A DNA stretch of 64,000 nucleotides from Acheta domesticus (GCA_031308135.1 JAHLJT010004567.1:35254792-35318791), one strand, 5' to 3'. Counted from the first letter of the stretch, positions 33,310-44,884 are shown. Notes: generated by a model from the sequence alone, not told the origin. Made by a program: numbers and translations.

Positions 33310-34136
33310 GAGGACAGGTCAAGTTATAATTGGACGGTGTTATACATCAACCAGCTATGCGACATCATACGAGTTTTGAGATAATTGTGTTCAAAGGTTT
33401 TATTACATTTTCAGCTCTAAAATCTGTAATTTAATTATTTCATTCATTAAAGCGCCAAAGTGTACGAACATCAGTGAAATATCTGTCGCTTACCTGCATA
33501 ATGTGAAATTAAAAACAGCAGACTTGAAGATCTAGATTATAGCAGGTTGTTGCAAAACATAAAATCTCTGACGTGACTGACGGCGTTTACATGTTGCATT
33601 AATTATAAGGCTATTTTTACAAATTTGGCGCCAAAATTTTCATACACTTGGAACATGGTCCAATGCAACCGATGGCATCCATATCTCATTTTTTCCAAAA
33701 ATGGAGCTTAGCCGGTTGATGTATATCACCGTCCACTTACAAGACTAAGAATAGGTCATTTCAATCATAATGTATGCCACCTATTCAAGAGATCTGATCC
33801 AGAACCCTGTCCAAAGTGTTGTGAAGCAGTCTCCGCCTCTCACCTTATTTTTGAATGCCCTGCTACTGATACTATAAAAAAATGGAACGAACTCTAAAAT
33901 CATTGCTCAGTTCCACAGACGGGTGTGTGAAAGTAGTAAAATTCTTAGTAATAACAAAATTGTAGAGCCTGTGAACACTTTAATTAGATTAATCATAACA
34001 TGTGAAAATGTAATTAAGTTTATTATTTATTCCTATTTTAAATGTAATCATTATGTTTATATATACTATTGTATAATGCCAGGGGTCGCTGATGACCCAG
34101 ATGCTATAAAGCGACCTTAAATAAACAAATAAATAA
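33310..34136 (+). mobile_element. 5'-truncated LINE with target duplication, containing a MITE
   Basis: Bounded by a perfect 14 bp direct repeat AAAAGATTGTTCTT (33296-33309 and 34137-34150). The body encodes the C-terminal end of a LINE ORF2: RLRIGHFNHN then CPKCCEAVSASHLIFECP at 33820-33860, a C-x2-C..H-x4-C zinc-knuckle pattern seen in jockey/CR1/I-type LINEs. The 3' end has a GGTCGC..GCGACC stem-loop (34084-34116), then TTAAATAAACAAATAAATA. Only the last few hundred bases of the element were inserted. The intact duplication shows it is younger than its neighbours. Confidence 0.88.
33331..33735. mobile_element. MITE-3 nested in the LINE
   Basis: 405 bp with 26 bp inverted ends matching at 24 of 26 positions: TGGACGGTGTTATACATCAA at 33331 and, inverted, at 33710-33735. 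Near-identical TTATAA (33325-33330 region) and TTACAA (33737-33742) flank it, a possible short target duplication. Removing the element and one flank brings the LINE frame together as ..GQVTRLRIGH.., which is strong support for insertion into an existing LINE. No transposase inside, superfamily unknown. Confidence 0.75.
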
Positions 34137-34150
34137 AAAAGATTGTTCTT

Positions 34151-34675
34151 ATTCGATGAAACACTTTTCTCCCGGTACTTACTGAATCAGATACCCCGAA
34201 TACCATTTGCGGAATGTCGACAATTAGGAACGTACAGTTAAACTTGAAAGATTTGTGTGGTGGGGTGATATTGTTCGTATGTCAAACGCATATCTCTTCA
34301 ATCAGATCTCTAAACAACGGCTAAAAGTTTGATTGATTCATTAGCTGTTTCTCAGCACGTCAGCATCACTCGGTGATTAGTCCCGGCTCTGTAGTGAATG
34401 TTTAATGCACGGAGGTGGCGGTGTTTCTTTTCCGCTGGGAGCAGAGATTCAACACAACCCAATCGCGGGCTAATGGGGAAACTCCCGACCAGGTATGCCC
34501 CAGTGGGGCTCCACTTCCGACGAGACAAACTCTACTGGTCTCCCATCGCTGGTTATCGACTGGTCTCCCATCATGTTTGGCGTTGTAGTGAAAGTACGTG
34601 TAAGTAAGAGGAGAGGACAAAACAACGAAGAGAGAGAAAGATTGCGCGCAGCCTGTGGCCAGTTTATTAGGAATC
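34151..34675. other. Unassigned stretch before the minisatellite
   Basis: No gene or known repeat recognised. The minus-strand frame that spans into this region (34402-35289) is held open only by the 15 bp repeat. Confidence 0.45.
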
Positions 34676-35215
34676 ACGGTCTCGGACCGTCTGTTTCGTC
34701 CGTCTGTCTCGAGACCGTTTGTCTCGGGACCGTCTGTCTCGGGACCGTCTGTCTCGGGACCGTCTGTCTCGGGACCGTCTGTCTCGGGACCGTCTGTCTC
34801 GGGACCGTCTGTCTCGGGACCGTCTGTCTCGGGACCGTTTGTCTCGGGACCGTTTGTCTCGGGACCGTTTGTCTCGGGACCGTTTGTCTCGGGACCGTTT
34901 GTCTCGGGACCGTTTGTCTCGGGACCGTTTGTCTCGGGACCGTTTGTCTCGGGACCGTTTGTCTCGGGACCGTTTGTCTCGGGACCGTTTGTCTCGGGAC
35001 CGTTTGTCTCGGGACCGTTTGTCTCGGGACCGTTTGTCTCGGGACCGTTTGTCTCGGGACCGTTTGTCTCGGGACCGTTTGTCTCGGGACCGTTTGTCTC
35101 GGGACCGTTTGTCTCGGGACCGTTTGTCTCGGGACCGTTTGTCTCGGGACCGTCTGTCTGGGGTTTGTTTGTCTGGGCTCGTCTGTCTTGGTTCGTTTGA
35201 CTAGGTTCGTCTGTT
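34676..35215. repeat. 15 bp minisatellite, 29 clean units plus degenerate edges
   Basis: The unit is GTCTCGGGACCGTYT. Twenty-nine consecutive units from 34721 to 35155 differ only at one C/T position: seven C units, then 21 T units, then one C unit. Degenerate units extend on both sides (34680-34720 and 35156-35215). Because 15 is a multiple of 3 and the unit has no stop in most phases, long repeat frames exist on both strands (PETNG or PRQTV on minus, VCLGT, SGPFV or SRDRL on plus). This is not evidence of a gene. Confidence 0.97.
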
Positions 35216-35219
35216 TCTT

Positions 35220-35821
35220 CTGCTGAAGTGACACTTCTCAACTCCAATTCAATGCCGAAGCATCTTACCCGAGGTGTGACTTGTTGCACTGAGGGCTAAC
35301 TTCTAGCAAGATGTTATACAAGTCTATGATAATACATGTCTACAAGAGTTTTCTTTAACAAATAAAAGTTTAGTTAGCAGCATTATTTCTCAGAGCGCTG
35401 ATTTCATCGATTATCTTCGAAAAAGTTAATAATTCAATTAATAATATCTTCAGTCAGAAATGTTTTGATTTTGAAGTAAAAATATAAACTATTTTACGTC
35501 TTAATCACGAAAACTGAATGATGCTTTCCATTATATTTAAAACCATAATATTTAACTTATTCTATGTAAAGTATATTACATTATGGCTTCGGAGCTGACT
35601 AACTAACGGCTGAGACTGGCTGGTGTAGACTGCCTTTCGTAGTAGGATTGACGTCATGTCAGTGCCTGGCCCTACACCTCCCGTTGCGGGGGTTGCACTT
35701 CTCGGCGCGGTTAGCCTCGCGATGCGCGCCGTCATGCAGCGTGCGGGCCAATATTGAAAGGCGCCGCACGGCCCAATTTTTATTTTTCCGTATACATACG
35801 TATATACGGAGTAATATACGT
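35220..35821. other. AT-rich stretch, then a small GC-rich patch at 35650-35770
   Basis: No recognised gene or repeat. Confidence 0.45.
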
Positions 35822-36547
35822 AGTGCAGGGAAAGTTATGTAATACTGCGGAAAATAGATTTCGAGATTTCGACGGAAATACGCATTTTAGGGTTCCCTGA
35901 TACCAAAAAAGTGGTTATTTTCAAAATGTTCATCTGTCTGTCCTTCCAACTGTATATACCTCTATGAATACCACTAGCCCCTAAACCATGCGTAGAATTT
36001 ATTCCAAATTGAAGAAATCCCTGTCCATCTGACTTGAGTCGAAGCTTGGAGATTTTGAAAAATGTTCTTTAAAATTTGGAGTACTTTACATGAAGGCCAC
36101 GGATATTTTCAAACATTTTCTCAAAAACGGCAATTTGTTGCACAAACGGCAATTGCACATTACCAGCAATTTTTAAACACTATTGCATTCGTGAGTTAAT
36201 GTGCTCCAAACGACTTCAAATGAAGATTTTAGAAAACTCAAAAATTTTCTGTGAAATGAATCTTCAAATTTCGCATATACAGTAGCGCTTTAACGCCCAT
36301 TTTCTTAAAAACGGCTCCAAATTTTCCAAAGAATATTGCCATATAGGATGATGTTTTACTGTTCTTTAATATTCTTAAAATAATATTTCCGTTTTACTAT
36401 TGGGAAACCGAAAAATGAATAAAATGTCAAAAAATGTACTTAGCGGCGATAGGTGGCAGCTGGCAAGAGTATGTGGCAAGTCCTAATAGCTAGCCGAGAC
36501 AAGAGGCAATGGAAAACTAAGACAAGAAAATCTGTAGCACCACTAGT
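35822..36547 (+). repeat. Family R dispersed repeat, best copy
   Basis: About 725 bp from GGGAAAGTTATGTAAT to TCTGTAGCACCACTAGT. Relatives are at 12372, 16401 (antisense), 50150 and 54095. All share the 3' end CACTAGT or a variant, and several share GTACTTTACAT and a GGCGATAGRTG block. There are no inverted termini, no tail and no coding frame, so the element class is unresolved. Confidence 0.7.
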
Positions 36548-36745
36548 CACGTATGTAAGGACTTTAGAAAACTACTTTATTGCAAAGCAAGACCATAAAA
36601 TTTCTTCTCTTCTCTTACCTACTCTTACAACGCAGGTGTCATTTGCGGTGAAATAATTGAGAACATTTCGTGTTCGTGAGTTTGTGTTTGAAAATTTCAG
36701 TTACACACGCGGTCAGGTTATTCTTGTACTTAGTTCACCAATATA

Positions 36746-37613
36746 CGAGGGGCATTCCATAATTAAAGAGACAAATTGGTCTGGAGGAATAAATGTTTAT
36801 TTTTACAAAACAGGACTTTTGCTACTTTTTAATACAGTCCCCACTAATATTTATGCACTTCCCCCAATGGGTTACCAGCTTTTTTATAATGGCTGCAAAG
36901 AACTCTTAATCATAGTGTTTGAACCAATTTCCCACAAAATGTTTGACAACCTCTTTATCCTGGAACTTCTTCCCATGTAATACCTCCTTCAGTGGACCAA
37001 ACAAATGGAAATCAGATGGTGCTAAATCATAACTGTAAAGGGGATAAGGCAGTACCTCCCAACCCATTTTGTCGATGATTTCATGGCTTTGTTGAACAAT
37101 ATGAGGACGTGAGTTGTTTGCTGGAGAATCACACCCTTCTCTGAAATCCACAACGTTTGTCTCCCAGAACTGTCTTCACCTTGTTCAAAAGCATATCTGA
37201 ACACTATTGGTTGTTTATTATACGATGTTCTTCGAGATAATCATAAAAAAACAAACTGCAGCGTCCCCAAACACAGTCAACATGACCTTTTCTAGTGATT
37301 CGTCCAGAACGGTGTTTGTCAGTCACTGAGCCTCGCCCATTTTTGAACTGTTAAACCCATTTGCAAAAATTCTCGCGGTTCTTACAACTTTCACCATACA
37401 CTTTAGTCATTCTAGCATGTATATTAGCTGTTTTTCACTTTCAGCAAGTACAAAACGAATCACGTTCCAACCTATGTGGAATTTTCAAGTGGATTCGCCA
37501 TCGCTGAGGGCTCATCCCAATGATGCCAAGATAAAGTCTTAAAATTACCAAACTAGTTCTATCCACTGTTTTTTCTCCACACCAATTTCTCTCGTTAATT
37601 ATTGAAAAACCTA
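36746..37613 (-). mobile_element. Mariner-like transposon, internally deleted and inactive
   Basis: The left end CGAGGGGCATTCCATAATTA and the right end, read inverted, TAGGTTTTTCAATAATTAAC, are imperfect inverted repeats that become clearer inside (AGAGACAAATTGGT against AGAGAAATTGGT). TA flanks both ends. The minus strand encodes the transposase C-terminal half in pieces: NSRPHIVQQSHEII, LPYPLYSYDLAPSDFHLFG and LKEVLHGKKFQDKEVV, matching mariner YSPDLAPSDFHLF. The HDN-type catalytic Asp is replaced (ANNSRPH) and there are stops in the upstream half. The 868 bp length is below the usual ~1.3 kb. Confidence 0.9.
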
Positions 37614-39190
37614 TGTATATTTAGCAGAACTGTTAACGAATATTAAAGTTTATCGCTGAAAGTCTAGTAAACGTCATGGTAGAAACCTACCCTTTCTAAT
37701 AAGATTGCCATTTGGGGGTAGATTGAACTTCACGTTCTGTGATACAAACTATTTGCAGATTTCGCTAGAGCACCTGTTCAATTATGTTCTGCCAAGTCAT
37801 AGCAGGTCACCGTAATTTGACCTTATCTTCAAATACTTTACTACAAGACTTACTTCACCCGGCCCAGTCATTTAATTTTACAAGTCACGGCTTCTTGCTC
37901 AATTACTGGGAGGGCTAAGGATGTCTTATCATCACAATTTTTTTTTCAGAATGTAAGTCATATGTGTACCAAGTCCAGTTGAAATTTCTGCAGGAATTGG
38001 AAATTTATGGTAGATCACAACACACACACACACATACACACACACGTACCTTTATTTCGTGTATTGATAGTGAATTTCACTTTTAAACACTTAATATTTT
38101 GAGAGTGAGTTGAAGATAAGGGTTCAACCATATTTGGGAGAAGTTAACAATGTTCGACATCTTTTTAGTAGTGAAAGAAAAATTAATTGAAAAGGTGATT
38201 CATCTAAATGCTATTTTGGTAGACAAGTAGTTACATCTCATAACATTTATGACTCCGTAGATGGTACCGTGGCGATTAAGAAACTTGCCTTTTATTATTT
38301 TTTTAAATTTGAAGTTATCTGCTATTAGTATTAATAAGTATATCATTTTTTGTTAAATTACAAGGTTTACAAGTGGAAATTTAAGCATTATTGTTGTCTA
38401 CGATATTTAATATTCAACAACATTAAGGAAATCTTAAACAGGCAACGTGAAGATATAACCTCAAGAAACCTTCATGATAAATAGGAATGTAATGATTTAT
38501 TTGGCCGTCCGGTGGTATATCTCTTTAAAGGTAGGCTACACTAGTTTGAAATAAGAACACGGACAACATTTCGGCTCCCTGGTTTCTTGTGACTCCGATT
38601 CAGACAAGTCAAGTTTTTGCAAAAAGTGAAATAAAATTACATCTTGATACTCATCATTTCTAATTTTTTATAAAACTATCAAATAAATCCCTTTTGGAGG
38701 ACCAGTAATGGGCACATGTGTATTTACAAACATAATAGAAATTTCAGATAATCGTATATTCTAATATAAATCGCGATTTTTGGTACTTCATGCTAAACAA
38801 TAATTGGAGATAATTTATTTACATTCAGTAAATTTAGTTGCCTGAGAATTTTTCCTAGATATTTCGTTTAATAAAACGTATTACTTAATAATTATGTTTA
38901 TATTCATTACATTAACTTATTAAAATAATCGTAGTTCGTATAGATTGAATATATTATTACTATTGAGCAACAGAGCTTATTATTACTACTATTATTACTA
39001 TTACTATTTAAGCGACTATTTCTATTTATTCAGTCATAGTATATTCAAAATTAAACAACAAATTGTAAAACGTCACGGCATAGCATAGTTTTCATTCTAT
39101 ATTTGTTCAGTTTTCGTTTCTCAAAAGAGCATCATGATCATGGCAACACGGTCTATTCGTGGTGTATACACGGTCAACCCATTTGACATT
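37614..39190. other. AT-rich stretch with a short (AC)n
   Basis: An interrupted (AC)n is at 38017-38046 and ATT/ACT-rich runs at 38960-39010. No gene or dispersed repeat recognised. Confidence 0.55.
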
Positions 39191-39296
39191 TCATGGTTCA
39201 GAGTTCTTTCGAACTGAGCGCGGGAGAACACGCACTGTACATCCGGTCAAAAGGCACTGATACACCCGCAGCTCCGGAAGTCGTGTCTTTATCGGC

Positions 39297-40310
39297 CCCG
39301 TCCCGTCATTGCTCTCTCCACCTCCCCCACCCTACCTCGCCCCTCCCATCCTCCACCTTTGTTTTTACCAGCCACTCCCCCTCCACCTCTCCCACACTTC
39401 CCTACATAATAACCTGCCACTCCCCTCTACACTCACTCTCACCCTTCCTCTTCCTTCCCCATCACTCATCAGCCACTTTCCCCCTATCCTCCCCTACCCA
39501 TTCTCGCTCCTCCCTATGCCCCCACTCACCATACCCCTCTCCACTCACCCTCACCCTTCCTCTTCCTTCCCCATTACTCATCAACCAATCGCACTCTACC
39601 CTCCCCTGCCCATCCTCGCCCCTCCCTATGTCCCCACTCGCCATACCCCTCCCCACTCACCCTCACCCTTCCTCATCCCCTCCCTATCCCCCACCCTTCC
39701 TCACCCTCACTCCTGTCCCCCGCCCTTCCTTTCTCTTCCCCATCCCCTTTCCTCCACTCTCCCCTACAATTCCTCTCACTTCACCCCTACATTTCCCCCT
39801 CCCTTTTTCCTCCCCTTTTCACCCCTCCCTTTCATTCCAGCCGTCACTCTCTTCTCTACTCACCCCACCCTTCCTCTTCCTTCCCCATCACTCATCAACC
39901 CCTCTACCCTCCCCTACCTATCGTCGCCCCTCCCTATGCCCCCACTCCCCATACCCTTCTCCACTCACCCTCACCGCTCCCTATCCCCCACCCGCCACTC
40001 CGCTCACTCCTGTCCCCTGCCCTTCCTTTCTCTTCCCCATCCTCTTTCCACCTCTCCTTCCTCCACCTTCCTCCACACTTCCTCTCACTTCACTCCTCCC
40101 TTTCCCCCTCCCTTTTTCTCCCCCTTTCACCCTCCCTTTTCCTCTCCCTTTCCCCTCCCTTTTCTCTCCCTTTCCCCTACCTCTTCACCCCTCCCTTTCA
40201 CTCCAGCCGCCACTCTCTTCTCCACTCATTCCCACCCTTCCTCATCCCTTCCTTTACCTCATTCCCCCACCACTCCCCCATCACAATCCGTTACCACCCA
40301 CCGCTCCGCC
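39297..40310. repeat. Second kilobase pyrimidine tract with ~115 bp and ~300 bp periodicity
   Basis: Almost pure C/T on plus for 1 kb. A ~113-117 bp unit starting TCCTCTTCCTTCCCCAT recurs near 39446, 39559 and 39871, each followed by CCCTCCCCT..CCATAC and ACTCACCCTCACC. A longer block with CCTGTCCCC..GCCCTTCC repeats near 39712 and 40011 (~299 bp apart). Several long Pro/Ser/Thr/His-rich frames (for example 39193-40350) exist only because stops are rare in such sequence. It is similar in kind to, but not a copy of, 10700-11725. Confidence 0.8.
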
Positions 40311-43288
40311 GCGCGACTCCGCATGTCACGCGGGTGCCCGCCTCATCTAAATTCATAGCTTCGTGTTAGCAATCCGCGCATTTACTGCCGTTTATCGTAG
40401 CTGCTGAAGCGGCAAGAGAGGCACGTTGCCTTTAGGGGATGGATGGAACACACGGGATGAAAACATGTTGAAGCCGCACAACACGTGTTTTCCTCTCATG
40501 ACACACGGACCGCTCGTATGTGCGAAACATAACCAAGTCAGATGTGCCAGGTGATATTTACTGAGCTCATTGTAACCAATAAACGAATAAGTTACATGCT
40601 ACTCATGCACCGGAGGTGTTGGAGCAAAACATGTCCCATAACCTGTAATGGGTCAGAAAGAAGTTAACAAACATATTGGATTGATTTAATTTCAAGGACA
40701 AACTTCTTATTTTATTATACGTAATACCATAAAATATAAAAATATTGTACCACATGATGACGAATAATGACGAATTATGTATTAATGAATCTATAATTTG
40801 AACACTTGTTAATCACGATTCATCAGCAGCAGTGAAACTGTTGTCGTACAAAATGGTTACCGCGAAAGCTTGTAGTAGTTCTGGTTTGGCCCAATAGAGT
40901 GGAGTACTATGAATATCAACCGATAACAGCGAATAACAGGATAAATGAAATAACTGTTATTTCGCGTAACAGTTACTAAACGTTAACTGTTAAGAAATAA
41001 CAGTTTAGCTGTTAATGGCACATCCCTTGTCAGAAGCACTGCAATGTCATCAGGCGATGTCTTGTGCCACCTCTCCTGGTCCGTACGGCGTTGCCCTTAC
41101 GGTCGCCGCTGTTGGTACACACATTAATTTTATCATATAAGATTCAGCAAATATTACAATTTATGAAGTGATACTCAATTAACATTCAAATAGAATGGAA
41201 AGAGATTAGATAAATCAGTTTTGCATTATAAAATGAATTTTACACATCTCAATTTGCATTTAAATTAGCGTTTAAAGTAATTTAATTCATTTGCATCATT
41301 TAAAACTGTCCGATGGTAGAAAATTTAAAAAAAGGCTAATAGAGAATTTTTGTAAAATCTCTAGAGTAGGATATAGTTTCTGAGGATTTTTATATTACAT
41401 GCGCCTTTCACAACCCTTCCTACAAATAAAAAATTACTCATAGCACCAAATATGCAACAGACTTGTCAATTCATTTTGGTTAACTTATTTCTTTCAATAT
41501 TCGTGTTGTACCCTACACAATGAAAACATAAAAGTGAGTCATTTCAGATTGAAAAAAAACACACCATCTTTTCTCAATTGAATGAAATAATTTTTCCCGT
41601 GACCTTTTGTTAACAAACGCTTCGTTAACGCACAGCAGTTTCTTAACGTTTTTTTAGTTTCATACAGTTCCATACCTTGTTGAAAGTTTTGATTAAAGTG
41701 TGAGACACTGAGCATATTTCTAAGGAACATCAAAAATCCTTTTTGATAATACAAACTACGAAAAACAATTGAATTGAAATTTGAAGCATATTGCGATAGC
41801 CATGTACCGAGTTTGTGAACAACGCTAGCAGTTAAATAGTGGAGAAGATTTTCATCTAAACTCATATTCCTCAATCGGTTGTTTCTGTGCGGCGAAACTG
41901 TTTCTGTGCTTCTATCTAAACTGGCCCCTCTTAAGGGCTACTGAGAAATAGAAATGTAATACTAAGAAGATATTTATTTGTATTTGCATTTGTTTTTTAT
42001 ATTACAAATGATCCGTTGAGAGAAAGAGTGGTGTAAGTAAAAAAAAATATACTTTCCGGTAAGTGTAAGTAAAAAAAAAATACTACGTGTAAACAAAAAA
42101 CGCTGTAAAAGTATAATTCTTAGAAATAATAACGTTAGTGTTATGAAAAATGTTAGGAAGATATTATTTTAACTTACTAAAAATATTTGGGACTGAAACA
42201 TTGCTTATTAGTTTAGTAATTAAATATTGTGTTGACTTTCACCACTTTCTCACACACCGTTTCTGAAAACTATGACTTATATTCAAATAATTGACAAGCA
42301 TAATTTTCATCTGAGATAGTATTGTCATGGAAACATAGAGGAAATAGGTCTTTGTCACGATTTTTAACCATGTGAGAGCAATTTCGAAGTTGTGATTTTG
42401 ACATGTGCACTTATCACTAAAAGCGATTAAATTTTTTTTCTAGATGCTTCTTCTGTGATGAGGGCTGACAAACAAGAAGCTATTTATTGGGAGAACCTTG
42501 AAGCTGTTTGTTTCGTCTCCCCTGTGACTTACACCACATTTGCATGCGGCGGTATGAGCAACTTTGTGGCTACTTCTGCATTGTGCTAGCCTCTAGCTAA
42601 GAAATATTGAAGTTTCACAGCTTTTAGACAATGGTTGTAACAATGTTCAAACCCTCTACCAGCGCATCTAACTCAAATCTTCCAAATTGTACTTACACCA
42701 CTTTTGCTTTCAACGGCGTGTGGTATGGTTGTGAAAGTGCAGGGCAGTACAGAACTATTCCCTTTAAGTGAAATACTCTTAAAAAGAAGGGAGGTTTATT
42801 AAAAACCGCGGGAGCGCGAGGGCGCGAGCGGAGGCGCTCTGCACGTCGAGAGAGCAAGGGCCAGAAGGTCCCCGCTAACGCAGCACATTGGATCCGTCGG
42901 GTAGCGAAGCGCATCGGTGGTAATGCGATTGAAATGCGTTGGTTGTAAAATTGCGTTCATAATAAAAGTACTCTTGAAAAAGACATTGGGCCCGAAAGCT
43001 TTGTCATCATACTAAAATACAAGCTGAACTCGCCAGCTATAGTTCTAAAGCACAGGGAATTTTGTAAAACAGTTATTAAATTCATGAAATAAATCAACAT
43101 TTATGGCCAAATATAAAGTATTTCTGAAATAGTATTTTGAGTGATAGTCTGCTGTTATTGTTATCAAGAACTGAGCTCAATTAATTATTTTTAATGTGTT
43201 TAATGTTTAATGTAATTCACCAATTATATCCAATAACGTAATGTAATGATAGTGTGTTTGTAAATATAATGAGAAAGAGGACGCTAAA
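40311..43288. other. Long unassigned stretch
   Basis: Mostly AT-rich. 40918-41022 has a dense cluster of AACAGTTA/TAACTGTTA motifs in both orientations. 42780-42920 is GC-rich. The minus-strand frame 41539-41874 (111 residues) has no recognisable domain. No supportable gene. Confidence 0.5.
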
Positions 43289-43326
43289 TAGTTACCTACT
43301 TGTTAATGCGACCTAAAAGAAACATT
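43289..43326 (+). mobile_element. Possible SINE-B 3' tail fragment
   Basis: GACGCTAAATAGTTACC then CTTGTTAATGCGACCT resembles the last ~35 bp of SINE-B (GTCGCTAATGAC, GTTGATGCGACCT). It is short and diverged, so chance is possible. Confidence 0.35.
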
Positions 43327-44337
43327 ATTTGTCATCACATGACGCCATCTCGTGCGCGGTGACGGTGTTGTTCATGCTTCTTGCGAATTGTTTCACGTTC
43401 GGTACGATAAGGTATAAGAGACGAAATTGATTCAGAAAATCTCTGTATTTTATAATGTTATTTTATGATGAGGTCAGAATAATTTACTTATAAATACTAT
43501 AGTACTTTTAAAAATCCACAGCATATATGAATCATAAATATAAGTTACCAATAACATGAGAGAGAATGTGCTCTTGTAGTACAGAACGTTTAAATAGTTA
43601 GACGGTTTAGGTGATTTTTGATTATCTGAAATGATAAAAAACGTCTAAAATAATTAAAATATTAATAATAAAATTATCAGATCTCTTGACGATGTAAATG
43701 AATTTTTGTAATCCAGAAAATCTATCCTTCACTAAAATACCAATAATTTCCTTCATTAGATGTACATCTTGTAGTATTTTGTTCTTTGCTTGATTGTGGA
43801 ACGGTACTTTCTACATCTGCAAAAATAAAAACTGTACAAACTGTAAACTGTAAAAAGTGTACTCTTTTCAAAGAAGCAATCACAAGATTTTAGGTCGAAA
43901 TTGAAGTGCATTGACGCATCTCATTTTCTCCAATAATTATTCGGGGTTGAATCTTCTTTTTGTTACATAGCATAAAAACCGTCTACACAAAAATCGACAC
44001 CATTCTAAAACCGCTTCATCCTCTCATTCAAAATTTCGTTTTTTTTCTCCGCGTCGGCAGCAGCATTGCTGCCAAAACTACAAAAGCGAATAAATCCACC
44101 TTTCTGGCGAGGTCGTCAATTGGAACTCCACTGAATGGCCTGGATGCTGCAGCATAAAGAGCCAGCCCTGCTTGTTCGAGCTTTTGCGCTCTAAAGAGGC
44201 TCGATCTGGTTTGGGCCGGAGCGCTTTGTGTTTGTCTGCGCGGACGAGATAATTTTCAAATCGAGATTTGCAATATCAGTGCATTTCTTGTAAATTCTAG
44301 AGTTGTTTCAAGCTCTCCTCTTTCATTTACTTTTCAG
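43327..44337. other. AT-rich stretch leading to the exon candidate
   Basis: No repeat recognised. 44160-44250 is GC-richer and could be 5' untranslated or promoter sequence of the gene starting at 44360, but no specific site supports this. At the right end, 44311-44337 is a pyrimidine-rich splice acceptor ending TTTACTTTTCAG. Confidence 0.4.
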
Positions 44338-44359
44338 CGACTAAACAATTTGGAATATA

Positions 44360-44425
44360 ATGAGTAAACATGATTTGGAATTGGAGAACTTGGGGCAACT
44401 TGGGGCTTCTATGCCACAAGTAAAG
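44360..44425 (+). CDS. Start-codon exon of an unidentified protein (partial gene)
   Basis: The exon runs from 44338 to 44425. Upstream is a strong acceptor, TCTTTCATTTACTTTTCAG. Then come 22 bases of 5' untranslated sequence, an ATG at 44360 with A at position -3, 22 in-frame codons, and a near-perfect donor AAG|GTAAGTAAG at 44426, leaving the exon in phase 0. The peptide starts MSKHDLELEN and ends GASMPQVK. I cannot assign the family from so short a sequence. The remaining exons are not visible downstream: the next acceptor-like site (44847) meets a stop after six codons and leads into a Penelope-like relic. This implies a long first coding intron, with later exons possibly outside the window. 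A false positive is possible. Confidence 0.45.
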
Positions 44426-44884
44426 GTAAGTAAGAAAAGTAAAGATTTAGACACTGCATTCTACACGTTGCGATAAAGATCATTAATTTGTGAATTACAC
44501 TCCCATCTTGCGGAGAATCGTTAAAATAAAAGCTCAACCTCTAGATACATCTATATGGCGTAGAAATACACTAATATCTCAATTTCATCATAAATTTGGT
44601 ATAGTTTGCTCCCAGGTCTTCAATATTCTTTCAAAAGAAAATGAGTAAAATCTATTTTTACGTTTTCTACCCTCACCTATTTCCTATTTGTGCATAATGA
44701 AAATTTGTTAAATTAATATGGATAAAATTATTTCACACAAAGAAAAGAAATTAGTCCCAAGAAATAAAATATTTTCCCAAAGTTCCCAAACAACAAAGTA
44801 CTAAATTTTTGTTTGCATCCAATATTTTTCTTTTGTATCTAAACAGATAAGGCGTCCCCTCAATTAAGGCGTACCCAGCATTAA

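Noticed and set aside
34676..35215. CRISPR array
   Set aside because: Contiguous 15 bp units with no unique spacers, in a eukaryotic context.
34402..35289. Open frame of 295 codons on minus with PETNG repeats, and similar long frames in other phases
   Set aside because: All come from the same 15 bp minisatellite, which lacks stops in most phases. There is no start context, splice site or conserved flank.
37937..37965. Pyrimidine tract and CAG followed three bases later by GTAAGT, like a recursive splice site
   Set aside because: Recursive sites need AG directly joined to GT. A three-base gap does not fit and no exon is nearby.
39193..40350. Pro/Ser/Thr-rich frame of 385 codons
   Set aside because: Same pyrimidine-tract artefact. 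An overlapping 349-codon frame in another phase shows there is no phase preference.
41539..41874. Minus-strand frame of 111 codons
   Set aside because: AT-rich, no domain, no relative in the window; length is within chance expectation for 64 kb.
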